This document shows, piece after piece, positions 26,873-34,957 of a stretch of 55,148 nucleotides of DNA. The DNA is from a virus: positions 1-55,148 of IMG/VR virus record IMGVR_UViG_3300021513_000057, one strand, 5' to 3'. Both the position numbers and the translations under genes were made by a program. The notes beneath the pieces were generated by a model, which saw nothing but the letters and a program-made list of their open reading frames with translations, was not told the origin of the DNA and did no database searches. Each line of letters begins with the position of its first letter. Position 1 is the stretch's first letter.

Positions 26873-27001
26873 TTAAACCTCATTATATTCAAAATATTTA
26901 TTACAAAATGGGCATACTACAATCGTAATTCCTGAATATTCATTTTTGACTCTTAGTGCTACATCGAAGCTCTTACCACAATAGGGACAGATAATAGTCA
27001 T
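26873..27001 (-). CDS. 42-residue zinc-ribbon protein
   Basis: A short frame reading MTIICPYCGKSFDVALRV and later VVCPFCNKYFEYNEV: two CxxC knuckles spaced as in a zinc ribbon. Its ATG overlaps the stop of the dCTP deaminase gene (ATGA), so it is translationally coupled. Function unknown. Confidence 0.65.
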   Translation of the reverse strand: MTIICPYCGKSFDVALRVKNEYSGITIVVCPFCNKYFEYNEV

Positions 27002-27558
27002 TTTATTATGTCTCTATCTTTCCATAACTTCGGTATCATATCTTCAGGAGTCCATTCTCCTTGACCATATTTACCTTTGTATTCCTTTAAGACTCTACCA
27101 GTTCTGAAAAATGAAATTTGGGCTATTCGCATGCCAACGAGTAGATAGATAGAAGCGTGCTGTGAGTGATTAGTAATTTCCATAGTCCACTTATTTATAA
27201 ATCCCACATCACCAAATCCTGCACATTTACAAACAGATAGTCCTAATCTCCCTAATGAGCTTCTTGCATTCATTTTACTTGCAATATTACGACGACCTCC
27301 TATTATTTCTTGAGTATGAGCTAAGATAGTTTCTCCCGGATGTATTTCGATTTCTTTATTTGCTTTTTTAATTTTCCAATGATTCCTCACACTATTTTCA
27401 TCGAATGGCATTATGTAATGATCAAGTGCATTTTCTACTGCATAATATTCTCCTAATCGAACATCGTAGCTATTGGGATTTAGTTGTTCTTTCCTAAAGG
27501 GTTTTATAATTATATTTCCTTTTTCTAATTCTTCTAAAATTTCACTATCTGATAACAT
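26998..27558 (-). CDS. dcd: dCTP deaminase / dUTPase-fold enzyme
   Basis: 186 residues, the normal length. Family motifs: QLNPNSYDVRLGE, then MNARSSLGRLGL (phosphate-binding loop) and GFGDVGFINKWTMEI, ending in RTGRVLKEYKGKYGQGEW. The enzyme deaminates dCTP to dUTP (or directly to dUMP in bifunctional archaeal forms), supplying thymidylate precursors and limiting dUTP. It belongs with the NrdD gene in a nucleotide-supply set. Bifunctionality cannot be decided from sequence alone. Confidence 0.85.
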   Translation of the reverse strand: MLSDSEILEELEKGNIIIKPFRKEQLNPNSYDVRLGEYYAVENALDHYIMPFDENSVRNHWKIKKANKEIEIHPGETILAHTQEIIGGRRNIASKMNARSSLGRLGLSVCKCAGFGDVGFINKWTMEITNHSQHASIYLLVGMRIAQISFFRTGRVLKEYKGKYGQGEWTPEDMIPKLWKDRDIIK

Positions 27559-27567
27559 TAGATTTTC

Positions 27568-27906
27568 TTACTTATCTAAATTAGCTATTACGATAGCAGT
27601 TACTAATATTGTTATGACTATGCCACAAACCAGATAACACCAAAATATACAAGTCGTTAACCAGCTCGGATAGATGCTCAGTATGGTAAAAAGCTTCTGT
27701 GAAATCAAGTTCATTACAACTGCTTGAATGATACTTCCGCCAAACGGAATTATACTCAAACACAATGCCAAATCATAGAAAAGACATAAAGCTAACACTG
27801 CCATCAGCCCCTCGATACCACTATAGACGAAATAGCCCAGCACACTAAACAAAACAGTATAGAAAAGACCAAAATAAGAAGTCCTAATTGTCACACTCTC
27901 TTCCAT
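27568..27906 (-). CDS. three-helix membrane protein (holin candidate)
   Basis: 112 residues with hydrophobic segments at about 12-30 (LFYTVLFSVLGYFVYSG), 34-55 (AVLALCLFYDLALCLSIIPF) and 83-108 (CIFWCYLVCGIVITILVTAI). Size and topology fit a holin-like or other small membrane protein. No family match is evident. A purine-rich leader with ten A residues precedes the ribosome-binding site (aggaggtgg). Confidence 0.55.
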   Translation of the reverse strand: MEESVTIRTSYFGLFYTVLFSVLGYFVYSGIEGLMAVLALCLFYDLALCLSIIPFGGSIIQAVVMNLISQKLFTILSIYPSWLTTCIFWCYLVCGIVITILVTAIVIANLDK

Positions 27907-27961
27907 TCATACCACCTCCTAACTTTTTTTTTTAGATAATTATATTAGAAGAAATAATGAA

Positions 27962-28036
27962 TCATGTAAGTATCAATCCTATACCATAGTAAATCAAAGA
28001 ATCATAATCTCTAATCATTTCCCATAAATTTTTCAT
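27962..28036 (-). CDS. possible 24-residue microprotein
   Basis: Reads MKNLWEMIRDYDSLIYYGIG followed by LILT. The end is hydrophobic. It sits between two better genes in the same direction with no gap otherwise explained. Too short for certainty. Confidence 0.25.
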   Translation of the reverse strand: MKNLWEMIRDYDSLIYYGIGLILT

Positions 28037-28042
28037 TCTTGG

Positions 28043-28216
28043 CTACTCAACCTCCACTAATTTAAATTTCTTAGTCTCTATAAATCTTCTTTCACCGATA
28101 GCATTAGTTTCAAACAGACTACATTGAATGTATGAAGGATAAATATTACCCGCTAAATATATAAGTTCACATATAGGTTCTTCTCTAACCCATTTAAATT
28201 TCGTATTCTCGCTCAT
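28043..28216 (-). CDS. small hypothetical protein
   Basis: 57 residues starting MSENTKFKWVREEPICELIY and ending ERRFIETKKFKLVEVE. The second half (YIQCSLFETNAIGERRFIETKKF) aligns with the truncated frame at 28232-28360 (VQCMIYEINFLKERRLKETKH), so this is one of a tandem pair. Function unknown. Confidence 0.55.
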   Translation of the reverse strand: MSENTKFKWVREEPICELIYLAGNIYPSYIQCSLFETNAIGERRFIETKKFKLVEVE

Positions 28217-28231
28217 TTCTTCCGATTTCCA

Positions 28232-28360
28232 CTAATTTAAATGTTTAGTTTCTTTAAGTCTTCGCTCTTTTAAGAAATTAATTTCATAAATCATACATTG
28301 GACAGCAACAGAACGTTTCTTCTCAAACTTCCATAGAAATTCACAATCAGGTCTATCTTC
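28232..28360 (-). pseudogene. start-less paralogue of the 28043 gene, in frame behind the ligase TAG
   Basis: Directly after the ligase stop TAG the same frame stays open for 42 codons (EDRPDCEFLWKFEKK ... KERRLKETKHLN, stop TAG). It aligns with the intact paralogue downstream but has no early ATG, GTG or TTG. It is either a remnant whose N-terminus was lost to the ligase gene or a readthrough extension. Confidence 0.45.
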
Positions 28361-29233
28361 CTACCAAGATGCTTTCTGTCTATCATTTTCATTTAATTCT
28401 TTTATCTTCTTTAGATAATACAAATACAATCCTTTTGGTACAGAGCACATTCTTGCTTTTGCTTCTGCTGCTACATATTGAGCAATCAATGGCATGGCAA
28501 TTTTCTTATCTCTAAATTGTTCATATCCTATCTCGTCTAAGACCTTCTGTATCTCATTCATAACTTCTGCTTCTGGTAATTCTGGATATTTGGGAGTATC
28601 TTTATCTATATTAATTTCGATGTCTTTTTCATGTGGTATATCTAACCGATCTTTAAAGAAGTAAGCTTTACCATCATCATAAGACTTGAAGACTACGCCT
28701 TCTCGATTCTCTTTCTTTGCACGGTCGAGCATTTTTTCTATTTGTTTTTCTAATTTCTCAATTGTAGAATGTGAAGAGACAGCCCATAGCTTAACAACTG
28801 GTAGTTTCCACTGATAACAGAATTGATAGACTCTTGTGTAATTCCACCAGCCTTCATTTATATCATAGACATCGAATACTGCAATGTCATCTTTTTCATG
28901 ATATTCTATACGAGAAGGACTGTTACCTTTTTGTAGTAATTCGAAGAATACTATAATATCATGATTCCATTGATATTTTTCTGTATAAAGAGCTGTTCTT
29001 AGAATAGCATCATATCCTGTATTTTTAATTGATTTTAACAAATCATCACTTGCTGGTATTTTATTTCTACTTCCAAACTGAAGATTATCATTTTCATCTA
29101 TGAAAGCACGTATATTAGATCCATCACGTTTCTCCTCGAAAAATATTAACTTACCAAGTAATTCTCTACTACCATAAGGAGACTCTCTTATATATCCTAA
29201 TTTTGGATATTTTATAACTTCCTCTGTCCTCAT
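28361..29233 (-). CDS. RNA ligase-like nucleotidyltransferase
   Basis: 290 residues. Nucleotidyltransferase motifs in order: EEKRDGSN (motif I, Lys35 as the AMP-accepting residue), FGSRNK, DIIVFFELL (motif III), IAVFDVYD (IIIa), REGVVFKSY (motif IV) and KAYFFKDR (motif V). The layout resembles Rnl2/DraRnl-type RNA ligases more than replicative DNA ligases, as no OB domain of DNA-ligase length follows. It likely seals nicked RNA, for example damaged tRNA. That substrate is inferred; a DNA-nick role is not excluded. Confidence 0.75.
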   Translation of the reverse strand: MRTEEVIKYPKLGYIRESPYGSRELLGKLIFFEEKRDGSNIRAFIDENDNLQFGSRNKIPASDDLLKSIKNTGYDAILRTALYTEKYQWNHDIIVFFELLQKGNSPSRIEYHEKDDIAVFDVYDINEGWWNYTRVYQFCYQWKLPVVKLWAVSSHSTIEKLEKQIEKMLDRAKKENREGVVFKSYDDGKAYFFKDRLDIPHEKDIEINIDKDTPKYPELPEAEVMNEIQKVLDEIGYEQFRDKKIAMPLIAQYVAAEAKARMCSVPKGLYLYYLKKIKELNENDRQKASW

Positions 29234-29245
29234 TTGAAACTAAGA

Positions 29246-29437
29246 TTAGATATATCTTTTAATAATAACTATCATGAGTATTGTGATAAGAAAGAACATA
29301 TAGCTCATCAATACAATCACTCCACTCATAAGTAGAAACTCTATAATTCTATCACACCATTTATCTATCCAATTTCCAATTCTTTCAAACATTTTTAATG
29401 CGCTTTTCTCCGTACGATCTTCACGCTTCCTATCCAT
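29246..29437 (-). CDS. small single-pass membrane protein
   Basis: 63 residues from ATG at 29437, preferred because gaggagagtgt precedes it. A longer start at 29455 lacks a site. Residues about 34-60 are hydrophobic (FLLMSGVIVLMSYMFFLITI). It overlaps the upstream gene by 43 bases. Function unknown. Confidence 0.45.
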   Translation of the reverse strand: MDRKREDRTEKSALKMFERIGNWIDKWCDRIIEFLLMSGVIVLMSYMFFLITILMIVIIKRYI

Positions 29438-29625
29438 ACACTCTCCTCGTCCCAAGTTTCATTCTTAAGAATATAGAATTCCTCTTGAAAATGCGGAGAA
29501 TTTAAAATGCCATCAATTATCATTTTAATCGCCTTTTCGTAATTCAGATGAAAAACTTCTTGTATTTCTTCGATAAAAGTATCTAATCGATTATTGAAAG
29601 ACACCTTCTCTTCTTCATCAATCAT
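29395..29625 (-). CDS. small hypothetical protein
   Basis: 76 residues. The helical first half (LDTFIEEIQEVFHLNYEKAIKMII) and IWIGSVKIVRRKAH-like end have no recognised family. ATG overlaps the zinc-ribbon gene at 29618. Confidence 0.5.
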   Translation of the reverse strand: MIDEEEKVSFNNRLDTFIEEIQEVFHLNYEKAIKMIIDGILNSPHFQEEFYILKNETWDEESVWIGSVKIVRRKAH

Positions 29626-29764
29626 GTTTTCCCCATTCTATTCTACCACCACAATAAGGACACTTCATTTTTAGGTATTTTATTTTCTTTAGCTTGACTC
29701 CATCTTCTTGTTCTTTTATTATCACACCAAAGACTTTTCCACAGTCTTTACATTGTACGATCAT
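29618..29764 (-). CDS. 48-residue zinc-ribbon protein
   Basis: MIVQCKDCGKVFGVIIKEQE at the start and MKCPYCGGRIEW near the end form a four-cysteine ribbon separated by a Lys-rich strand. Coupled to the next zinc-ribbon gene by ATGA. Confidence 0.65.
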   Translation of the reverse strand: MIVQCKDCGKVFGVIIKEQEDGVKLKKIKYLKMKCPYCGGRIEWGKHD

Positions 29765-29919
29765 TCTTCTATTTCCATGACCTCTTTACAATAAGGACAT
29801 CGGTATTTAAGTTCCTTAGTATGCGATTTAGATAGTAATTCTGACTCACTCAAAATAATGTAACCATCTCTTTCCATGATGTTTATTGTAAGTCCACATT
29901 TCTCACACCTTAAAATCAT
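29761..29919 (-). CDS. 52-residue zinc-ribbon protein
   Basis: MILRCEKCGLTINIMERDGY ... YRCPYCKEVMEIEE. It is the second of a pair of adjacent zinc ribbons and overlaps its neighbour by four bases. Confidence 0.65.
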   Translation of the reverse strand: MILRCEKCGLTINIMERDGYIILSESELLSKSHTKELKYRCPYCKEVMEIEE

Positions 29920-29943
29920 ATTCGTTTCAATTCAATTGTAATA

Positions 29944-30084
29944 TTATCTGGAGATTTTTTTATACATATTTGCTTCAAAGTGACCTACTCCGTCAATTTC
30001 AGCTTTGAATATCACTTTGCATATCTTTCCTTCTTCTAAGAACTGTACAGCTTCCTTAAAATATTCAAATGTTTTAATTCCCAT
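29944..30084 (-). CDS. 46-residue hypothetical protein
   Basis: Reads MGIKTFEYFKEAVQFLEEGK then ICKVIFKAEIDGVGHFEANM. Its ATG overlaps the end of the NrdD gene by 11 bases. A helix-strand-strand shape is likely. No family recognised. Confidence 0.5.
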   Translation of the reverse strand: MGIKTFEYFKEAVQFLEEGKICKVIFKAEIDGVGHFEANMYKKISR

Positions 30085-31753
30085 CTGTGTCAATTTCTCT
30101 GTATGGTATATCTCTTATCTTTCTTTCATGCATATTTGAAAGTTCTACAAAGTATCCTACAATTCTTCTAAATTTATATACTTCCTTATCGCCGCATATT
30201 GGACAAAGGGCAACATCTCCTAAGGTTATGTGATTATGCGATTTGCATCTCGTTAGGAATGTATCGAATGCAAAGTATGGCACTCCGTATTTTATCACAC
30301 CTTTTACTACTTTACCCATCTGATGAGTATTCTGAAATGGACTTGGAATATTGATAAACATCATTTGACCGCCATCAAAATATTTTGAGAATCTCCCAGT
30401 TGTTCTCACTCGTTTTCCGATAGTCATCTTTTGCCATGGTGATACGATTTGATTAGTATACATCTTTCCTGATTCATAATAATTAGCATAAGGTGAATTA
30501 GTTTTCTGTGCATATTTCATGTCTGCTTCATAAAGAGTGACTGCTGCTGATTCTGCAGGTACTAACTCACAATTATAAAATCCTTCCCATGAATCTATTT
30601 CTTTTCGAATTACTCTGAGTACCTCTTCGAGTTCATCCCATGAATATCTTGCTATTTCTTTTAAATCCCATACCCCTATTATCCCTATGGTAGAATACAT
30701 CCTCTGAAGTGAACGAAGTCCCAGTTCAAAAGTAGCATCAAGATGTTGGTGTTCTTTTAAGAGTTTTCTATGCCAGTCAAGAAAATCTTTTGCTAATCTT
30801 AGATTCTCTATTATACGTTCTATGAAATTATCATGATGTCTAATGAATATTCCTGGTAAATTAAGACTCACAACTTGATGACTACCTATCTGAACTCCTC
30901 CGCTTCCATAAGAGTTATAAAATGGCTTTGTACTTGATGTAAGTCTACAACATGAAGCAATGGCATCAAGATGTGGTAAAGCAAGGAAATTATACATAGT
31001 ATGCTGGATATTTTGTTCAAGTGCAAATTCTAAGAAATCTTCATCTTGGATATTTGTTCCTTCTATTTTAAGTGCAGTTGTAATTACGGGGAACCGCAAC
31101 ATCTGAATCTTTATTTCATTAGTATGCCATTTCATTACTGACTTCTGAACAGTTAATAAATCATCTACATCTAAGCCCCAAACGTTATTACCAAATAGAT
31201 GTTCTAAATAGTACCTATCAAAAAATGAAATATTAGTGTAAAGCGATTCTGCGCCTTGTCTTAAATGCTGATTGAATGAGTAAAATAATCTTTGTAATTC
31301 ATTTTTGAATTGGTACTCTGTTAGACTAAGCTTTTGTTTCTTTACATAATAAGTTAGAGCTAAAATGAGATCAGGAATACCGATTGCTCCTCGTGTACGA
31401 TTTGCAACATAGGATGTGAATTCTATAAGCTGTGCTATAAATGAATCCAATCTCTTTGGTGGCTTACTCTTGAAATGTGGATAATATAGTAGTCCCTCAC
31501 TCATTATAGGTTCGGTTGCAATTGAATAACAATATGGCAATAACAGTAGTTTTGAAAAATCATGAATGTATAATTCATTCCCATGAAGTATAAGAATTTC
31601 TTTTCCCCTATCAAACCAATCAGTAACTAATTGTTTATTAAAAGCTAACTCGATACCAGATGCTAACTGCTTTCGAATATTAGCTATGTCTGGATAGTAA
31701 TTAGCATTTATATCTACAATACTTTCTCCATTCAAAAAATCTTCAATATTCAT
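30074..31753 (-). CDS. nrdD: class III anaerobic ribonucleoside-triphosphate reductase
   Basis: 559 residues, shorter than most NrdD because the N-terminal ATP-cone is missing. Visible signatures: YIHDFSKLLLLPYCYSI (Cys75), ANRTRGAIGIPDLI, ASCCRL (Cys268/269), the SLNLPGI strand, C-terminal zinc cysteines with LCPICGDK, and RRIVGYF, where Gly533 would carry the glycyl radical. It makes deoxynucleotides without oxygen. No NrdG activase is obvious in the window, so activation probably uses host NrdG. Absence of the cone suggests loss of dATP feedback, which is inference. Confidence 0.85.
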   Translation of the reverse strand: MNIEDFLNGESIVDINANYYPDIANIRKQLASGIELAFNKQLVTDWFDRGKEILILHGNELYIHDFSKLLLLPYCYSIATEPIMSEGLLYYPHFKSKPPKRLDSFIAQLIEFTSYVANRTRGAIGIPDLILALTYYVKKQKLSLTEYQFKNELQRLFYSFNQHLRQGAESLYTNISFFDRYYLEHLFGNNVWGLDVDDLLTVQKSVMKWHTNEIKIQMLRFPVITTALKIEGTNIQDEDFLEFALEQNIQHTMYNFLALPHLDAIASCCRLTSSTKPFYNSYGSGGVQIGSHQVVSLNLPGIFIRHHDNFIERIIENLRLAKDFLDWHRKLLKEHQHLDATFELGLRSLQRMYSTIGIIGVWDLKEIARYSWDELEEVLRVIRKEIDSWEGFYNCELVPAESAAVTLYEADMKYAQKTNSPYANYYESGKMYTNQIVSPWQKMTIGKRVRTTGRFSKYFDGGQMMFINIPSPFQNTHQMGKVVKGVIKYGVPYFAFDTFLTRCKSHNHITLGDVALCPICGDKEVYKFRRIVGYFVELSNMHERKIRDIPYREIDTDGN

Positions 31754-31773
31754 TTTTTTAATATGATAGATAA

Positions 31774-32118
31774 TTATATATAAAAAATATTAGGATTATG
31801 CCTCCATAGTTTCTCTATTCTTTCATCATCCTCTTTAAATATAGTTTTATTCGAATTCAAACGATGAAATTCTTTTCTTTCTATCAATAAATCAAACTTC
31901 TCTTTCCCGATTTTAAATTTTACTCGTCTTACTTTGACAATCATCTCAAGAAAGAAGTTTTTATGAGTTTTTAGATAGCTCCTTATTTGATTGATAAGGT
32001 CTTGTTCCGATTTTGCACATATAGAATCTACCTGACGATATCCAAAATTCCCTGAAGAGAATCCTTTAAACTCCGCTATCCATCTTTCATAAATTTCAAT
32101 ATCAACTCGTGCTTTCAC
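31774..32118 (-). CDS. hypothetical protein
   Basis: 114 residues, mixed alpha/beta, rich in Lys/Glu (FKIGKEKFDLLIERKEFHRL). No motif recognised. Precedes nrdD in the operon. Confidence 0.45.
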   Translation of the reverse strand: MKARVDIEIYERWIAEFKGFSSGNFGYRQVDSICAKSEQDLINQIRSYLKTHKNFFLEMIVKVRRVKFKIGKEKFDLLIERKEFHRLNSNKTIFKEDDERIEKLWRHNPNIFYI

Positions 32119-32136
32119 TGTGCTAACCTTGTTTGT

Positions 32137-32574
32137 TTATACTATTCTTCTAAAAGCACTACTAATTGGATTTTCATTGATGTCTCTAATTGATTTTCCT
32201 CCTAAATAAACATCAGATTTGATAATATCGTGTTCTTCATCCCAACTCATTAGCATTACATGTGTACCAAATTCCTCAGATAATCGTTTAGCGAATTGTT
32301 CGACTTTTTCGAAAGTCCAGTAATTAAACACCCCTGCTAATACCACATAAGAGCCTTTACTACCTACTAATTCCTTATCACACATACAGTGTGATGGATC
32401 ACCATCTTGCCATCCCAAATCTGGTTCGAATACTTCACCTCTTTTCTTTTTAGACTCTTCACGCATTTCTAAAACTATTTTCTTAACCCGCTTTTTAATA
32501 TCGTCTACATCTTTTTCTCCACTAAAAACTCCTCCAGTTCGAATTCCAATAATATTTGATACGTAATATCCCAT
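32137..32574 (-). CDS. hypothetical protein
   Basis: 145 residues from ATG at 32574, chosen because taggaggtgat precedes it. A longer frame from 32658 would overlap the upstream gene without a site. It contains MGYYVSNIIGIRTGG, WQDGDPSHCMCDKE and a strand-rich end, giving a globular alpha/beta impression. No known family. Confidence 0.5.
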   Translation of the reverse strand: MGYYVSNIIGIRTGGVFSGEKDVDDIKKRVKKIVLEMREESKKKRGEVFEPDLGWQDGDPSHCMCDKELVGSKGSYVVLAGVFNYWTFEKVEQFAKRLSEEFGTHVMLMSWDEEHDIIKSDVYLGGKSIRDINENPISSAFRRIV

Positions 32575-32612
32575 GATATCACCTCCTATATTTTTTTTAA
32601 AAAAAAAAGTAT

Positions 32613-32879
32613 TTAAATTTCTTTCTCTCGATCTATTTCTATAAGTGAAAGAATGCAATAACCTGCAATGTCTATTAAAGTATCCCGAATAGCACTAAGA
32701 TTATTTTCATTATATTCTATATTCTTTAAGCGGTTCAGTTTGAACGTTAGTACTAAACGAGAAGCATCTAATCCCCATTCATCCCAAGTCTTACAGAATG
32801 CATCATCATACTGAGTGCCTCGCTGTGTTAACGTATTTTTTATCAATTTTAAATAGTAATCAAAATTCTCTTTACTCAT
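32613..32879 (-). CDS. small DUF1599-like protein
   Basis: 88 residues. RLVLTFKLNRLK ... DTLIDIAGYCILSLI resembles the short helical phage proteins that carry the DTL.DLAGYA motif (DUF1599/nucleotide-modification-associated group). Likely a metal- or nucleotide-binding helical bundle. The assignment rests on one motif. Confidence 0.45.
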   Translation of the reverse strand: MSKENFDYYLKLIKNTLTQRGTQYDDAFCKTWDEWGLDASRLVLTFKLNRLKNIEYNENNLSAIRDTLIDIAGYCILSLIEIDREKEI

Positions 32880-33049
32880 AACCGATCATGCTTTTCAAAT
32901 ATTTTTATTAATTCTCTTTCATATCTTCTTTTTTCTTTTTCTAATAAATCTTGTTTTTCTTCATCTGAAAGTAGTTTACCATGTGCTTCTATTTCATGTG
33001 TTATAGGATATACAAATAGGTTTATAATTTCTTTTATAATATCAGCCAT
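32876..33049 (-). CDS. 57-residue hypothetical protein
   Basis: Starts MADIIKEIINLFVYPITHEI with a perfect site (ggaggtag) and ends with a Lys/Glu-rich helix. First gene of the operon behind element R4. Overlaps the DUF1599-like gene by four bases. Function unknown. Confidence 0.6.
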   Translation of the reverse strand: MADIIKEIINLFVYPITHEIEAHGKLLSDEEKQDLLEKEKRRYERELIKIFEKHDRL

Positions 33050-33074
33050 TCTATTCTACCTCCATATTCTAAAT

Positions 33075-33192
33075 TTGCATGAGACGCGTATATTTAGCCA
33101 TAGACGCAATAAAATCTATCAGGGTATATAAAACTATTACCCAGTGAAAAAAATTGCAATGAACAAAGGATATAAAGCTCTGGTGCAAGATT
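33075..33192 (-). promoter_or_regulatory. R4: palindromic promoter element
   Basis: Left arm TTGCATGAGACGCGTATATT and TAGACGCAATAAAA, core GGGTATATAAAACTATTACCC, right arm ATTGCAATGAACAAAGG and AAGCTCTGGTGCAAGATTT. The best-preserved copy. It sits 26 bases upstream of the 32876-33049 gene, with TTTATATA on the - strand about 75-85 bases from ATG. Confidence 0.65.
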
Positions 33193-33593
33193 TACGCATC
33201 ATCACTTAGAAGTATTATCAATTCTGGATTTTCATGAATGTTTCCTATGACTTCTATATTATCCTTGGTATCTACATCGTACCATAATAAAATTGGACTT
33301 TTTTTCCTATTAAGTAGTTCGAGTACGAACCCTGTGTACTTCCATACTACTACTCCGGTCAGTTTATCATTGTATCTTACTATATCACCTTCATATATTT
33401 CTTTTTTATTCTTATCGTTAGAATCAGTATACTGCCCAACTGTTTCAGGAACTACTAATTTTCCCGTTAAAAAATTAAACGGTTTAATAAAATATTTTAA
33501 AGCATCAGCGATAGGATCTTCTTCTATAATTAAACTACCGTATATCCATTTTCCATTATCAATTCTTTTTCCTCTAAATTTTATCTCTCTCAT
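33192..33593 (-). CDS. YopX-family protein
   Basis: 133 residues. IKFRGKRIDNGKWIYGSLI opens the protein and NIEVIGNIHENPEL closes it, both hallmarks of the YopX domain widespread in phages; VGQYTDSNDKNKKEIYEGDIV is the central motif. Function unknown. It overlaps the frameshifted paralogue by four bases. Confidence 0.8.
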   Translation of the reverse strand: MREIKFRGKRIDNGKWIYGSLIIEEDPIADALKYFIKPFNFLTGKLVVPETVGQYTDSNDKNKKEIYEGDIVRYNDKLTGVVVWKYTGFVLELLNRKKSPILLWYDVDTKDNIEVIGNIHENPELIILLSDDA

Positions 33594-33975
33594 TTTTTAA
33601 CCAATTCAGGATTTTCATATATATTACCAACTATTTCTGCTGAATCAGAAATTAAATTCCCCCAATCAAACATTTCATAATGATAAGCATTCTCGATGCT
33701 TTTGAGTAGGAACGCACCATTTCCCATGTGACAAGATAGAGCTTATCATCTAAGAGATCCGAACAAACATCAGTCATATAGACAAGGTCGGCTTGGCAGA
33801 TTTCTTTTTTATTCTTATCGAAGTGTCCAGTATAGAGCAATAAGATACAGTCATCCATATTGTAGCTAATATCATCAAAGCTTTCGTAGATAAGAGAATC
33901 CCACCATGAGATGCCAGCGACTTCAAACATACGCCTTTCTTTTTTATGCCATGCTCTGAATTTAAAATCTTCCAT
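33590..33975 (-). pseudogene. frameshifted YopX-family paralogue
   Basis: The first part (MEDFKFRAWHKKERRMFEVA ... YTGHFDKNKKEICQADLV) reads in one frame. After WE the frame breaks, and NGAFLLKSIENAYHYEMFDW then AEIVGNIYENPELVKK continue in the next frame, matching the intact YopX copy. Restoring one A in the GAAATGG run at about 33718-33724 (opposite strand) repairs it. The repaired end overlaps the next ATG as ATGA, as elsewhere. May be a real mutation, a programmed slip or a base-call error. Confidence 0.65.
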
Positions 33976-34143
33976 TTAGATATCCCACCATTCTTTCTTA
34001 GTTTTAATTGCAAGTTCCACTTCCTCTTCTTCTTTAATACGGTCTTCTAAATGTTTCATTCGCCCTTCTAATTCTACTACACTTGAACTAAGGGTCGCAA
34101 TTGCTTCTTTCATGTCTTTCAACTCTTGATTAAAATTCTCCAT
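33976..34143 (-). CDS. 55-residue coiled-coil protein
   Basis: MENFNQELKDMKEAIATLSS followed by LEGRMKHLEDRIKEEEEVEL: an almost continuous coiled coil ending KKEWWDI. Nine consecutive A residues precede the start. Function unknown. Confidence 0.55.
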   Translation of the reverse strand: MENFNQELKDMKEAIATLSSSVVELEGRMKHLEDRIKEEEEVELAIKTKKEWWDI

Positions 34144-34152
34144 CTTTTTTTT

Positions 34153-34377
34153 TCATTTGAATCTTAAACCAATGTAATCTGAAGGAAAATTTGGTAAAAC
34201 TTTGACTGGATAACCTAAAAACACTTGTATTGGAAATTTATGGTCAGGGGGTAAATCCAACTCTTCTGCTAATTTCTGGTAAGCTTCTTCGCCAAGCACA
34301 ATTTCTTCAATTTTTCGATTTTCACTCTTTATCTTATAAATATTTTCAACTATTAAATTCCTAACACTTTCTGTCAT
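34153..34377 (-). CDS. small hypothetical protein
   Basis: 74 residues. The end (PIQVFLGYPVKVLPNFPSDY) has the pattern of small phage proteins with a V(L/K)P(D/N)(M/F)P loop. Overlaps the ClpP gene by 17 bases. No function known. Confidence 0.5.
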   Translation of the reverse strand: MTESVRNLIVENIYKIKSENRKIEEIVLGEEAYQKLAEELDLPPDHKFPIQVFLGYPVKVLPNFPSDYIGLRFK

Positions 34378-34957
34378 TCTCGCCTATAATGTCATCAATC
34401 AATCCCCATTCCTTTGCTTCTTTAGCATCCATCCATACTTCTCTTCTTCGTATCAACTCACGAACTTCTTCTTCAGTCTTATTACATCGCGATGCGAGAA
34501 TATCAATCACCTTGTTAGTTATTCGGTTGAGTTCGGCAGCCTCGTCTTCTAATTGAGAAGTAGATTCATCTCTAAACATAGTCCATCTACGAGGTTCATG
34601 GAGTAAGAACGAAGTTGTGGGATAAGCCAATCGCTTATCAGCTCCTTGAAGGATGATCATAGCAGCAGCACTTGCAGCCAATCCTTCTGCTATTACAACC
34701 ACTTCCCTGCCTGAATTTGATAATTCTCTCAAAATATCATATACTCCAAAAGCTAAATATGCGTTACCGCCAGGCGAAGTGAGTCTAATAGTGATTCTTG
34801 GTAGGCATTCATGGGTATCTCGTAATGCTGCAATTTCTAAATTAAAATCATCTACCGTTACATCATCGATTTCACCTCGCAAGTGTATAATACCTACAGA
34901 TAATTCTTGATGCCTTAGTCTCTCATATAAGGAAAGACCCTCTAATTCTTTTTTCAT
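34361..34957 (-). CDS. ClpP-family serine protease
   Basis: 198 residues. Catalytic Ser96 in GLAASAAAMI, His120 in SFLLHEPR and the ITIRLTSPGGNAYLAFGVYD oxyanion-hole region fit peptidase family S14. The C-terminal VWMDAKEAKEWGLID is also typical. In tailed viruses ClpP-like enzymes often mature the prohead, but here the gene is in the early region next to a PhoU-like gene. Archaea mostly lack ClpP, so it was likely acquired from bacteria or their phages. Confidence 0.85.
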   Translation of the reverse strand: MKKELEGLSLYERLRHQELSVGIIHLRGEIDDVTVDDFNLEIAALRDTHECLPRITIRLTSPGGNAYLAFGVYDILRELSNSGREVVVIAEGLAASAAAMIILQGADKRLAYPTTSFLLHEPRRWTMFRDESTSQLEDEAAELNRITNKVIDILASRCNKTEEEVRELIRRREVWMDAKEAKEWGLIDDIIGENDRKC

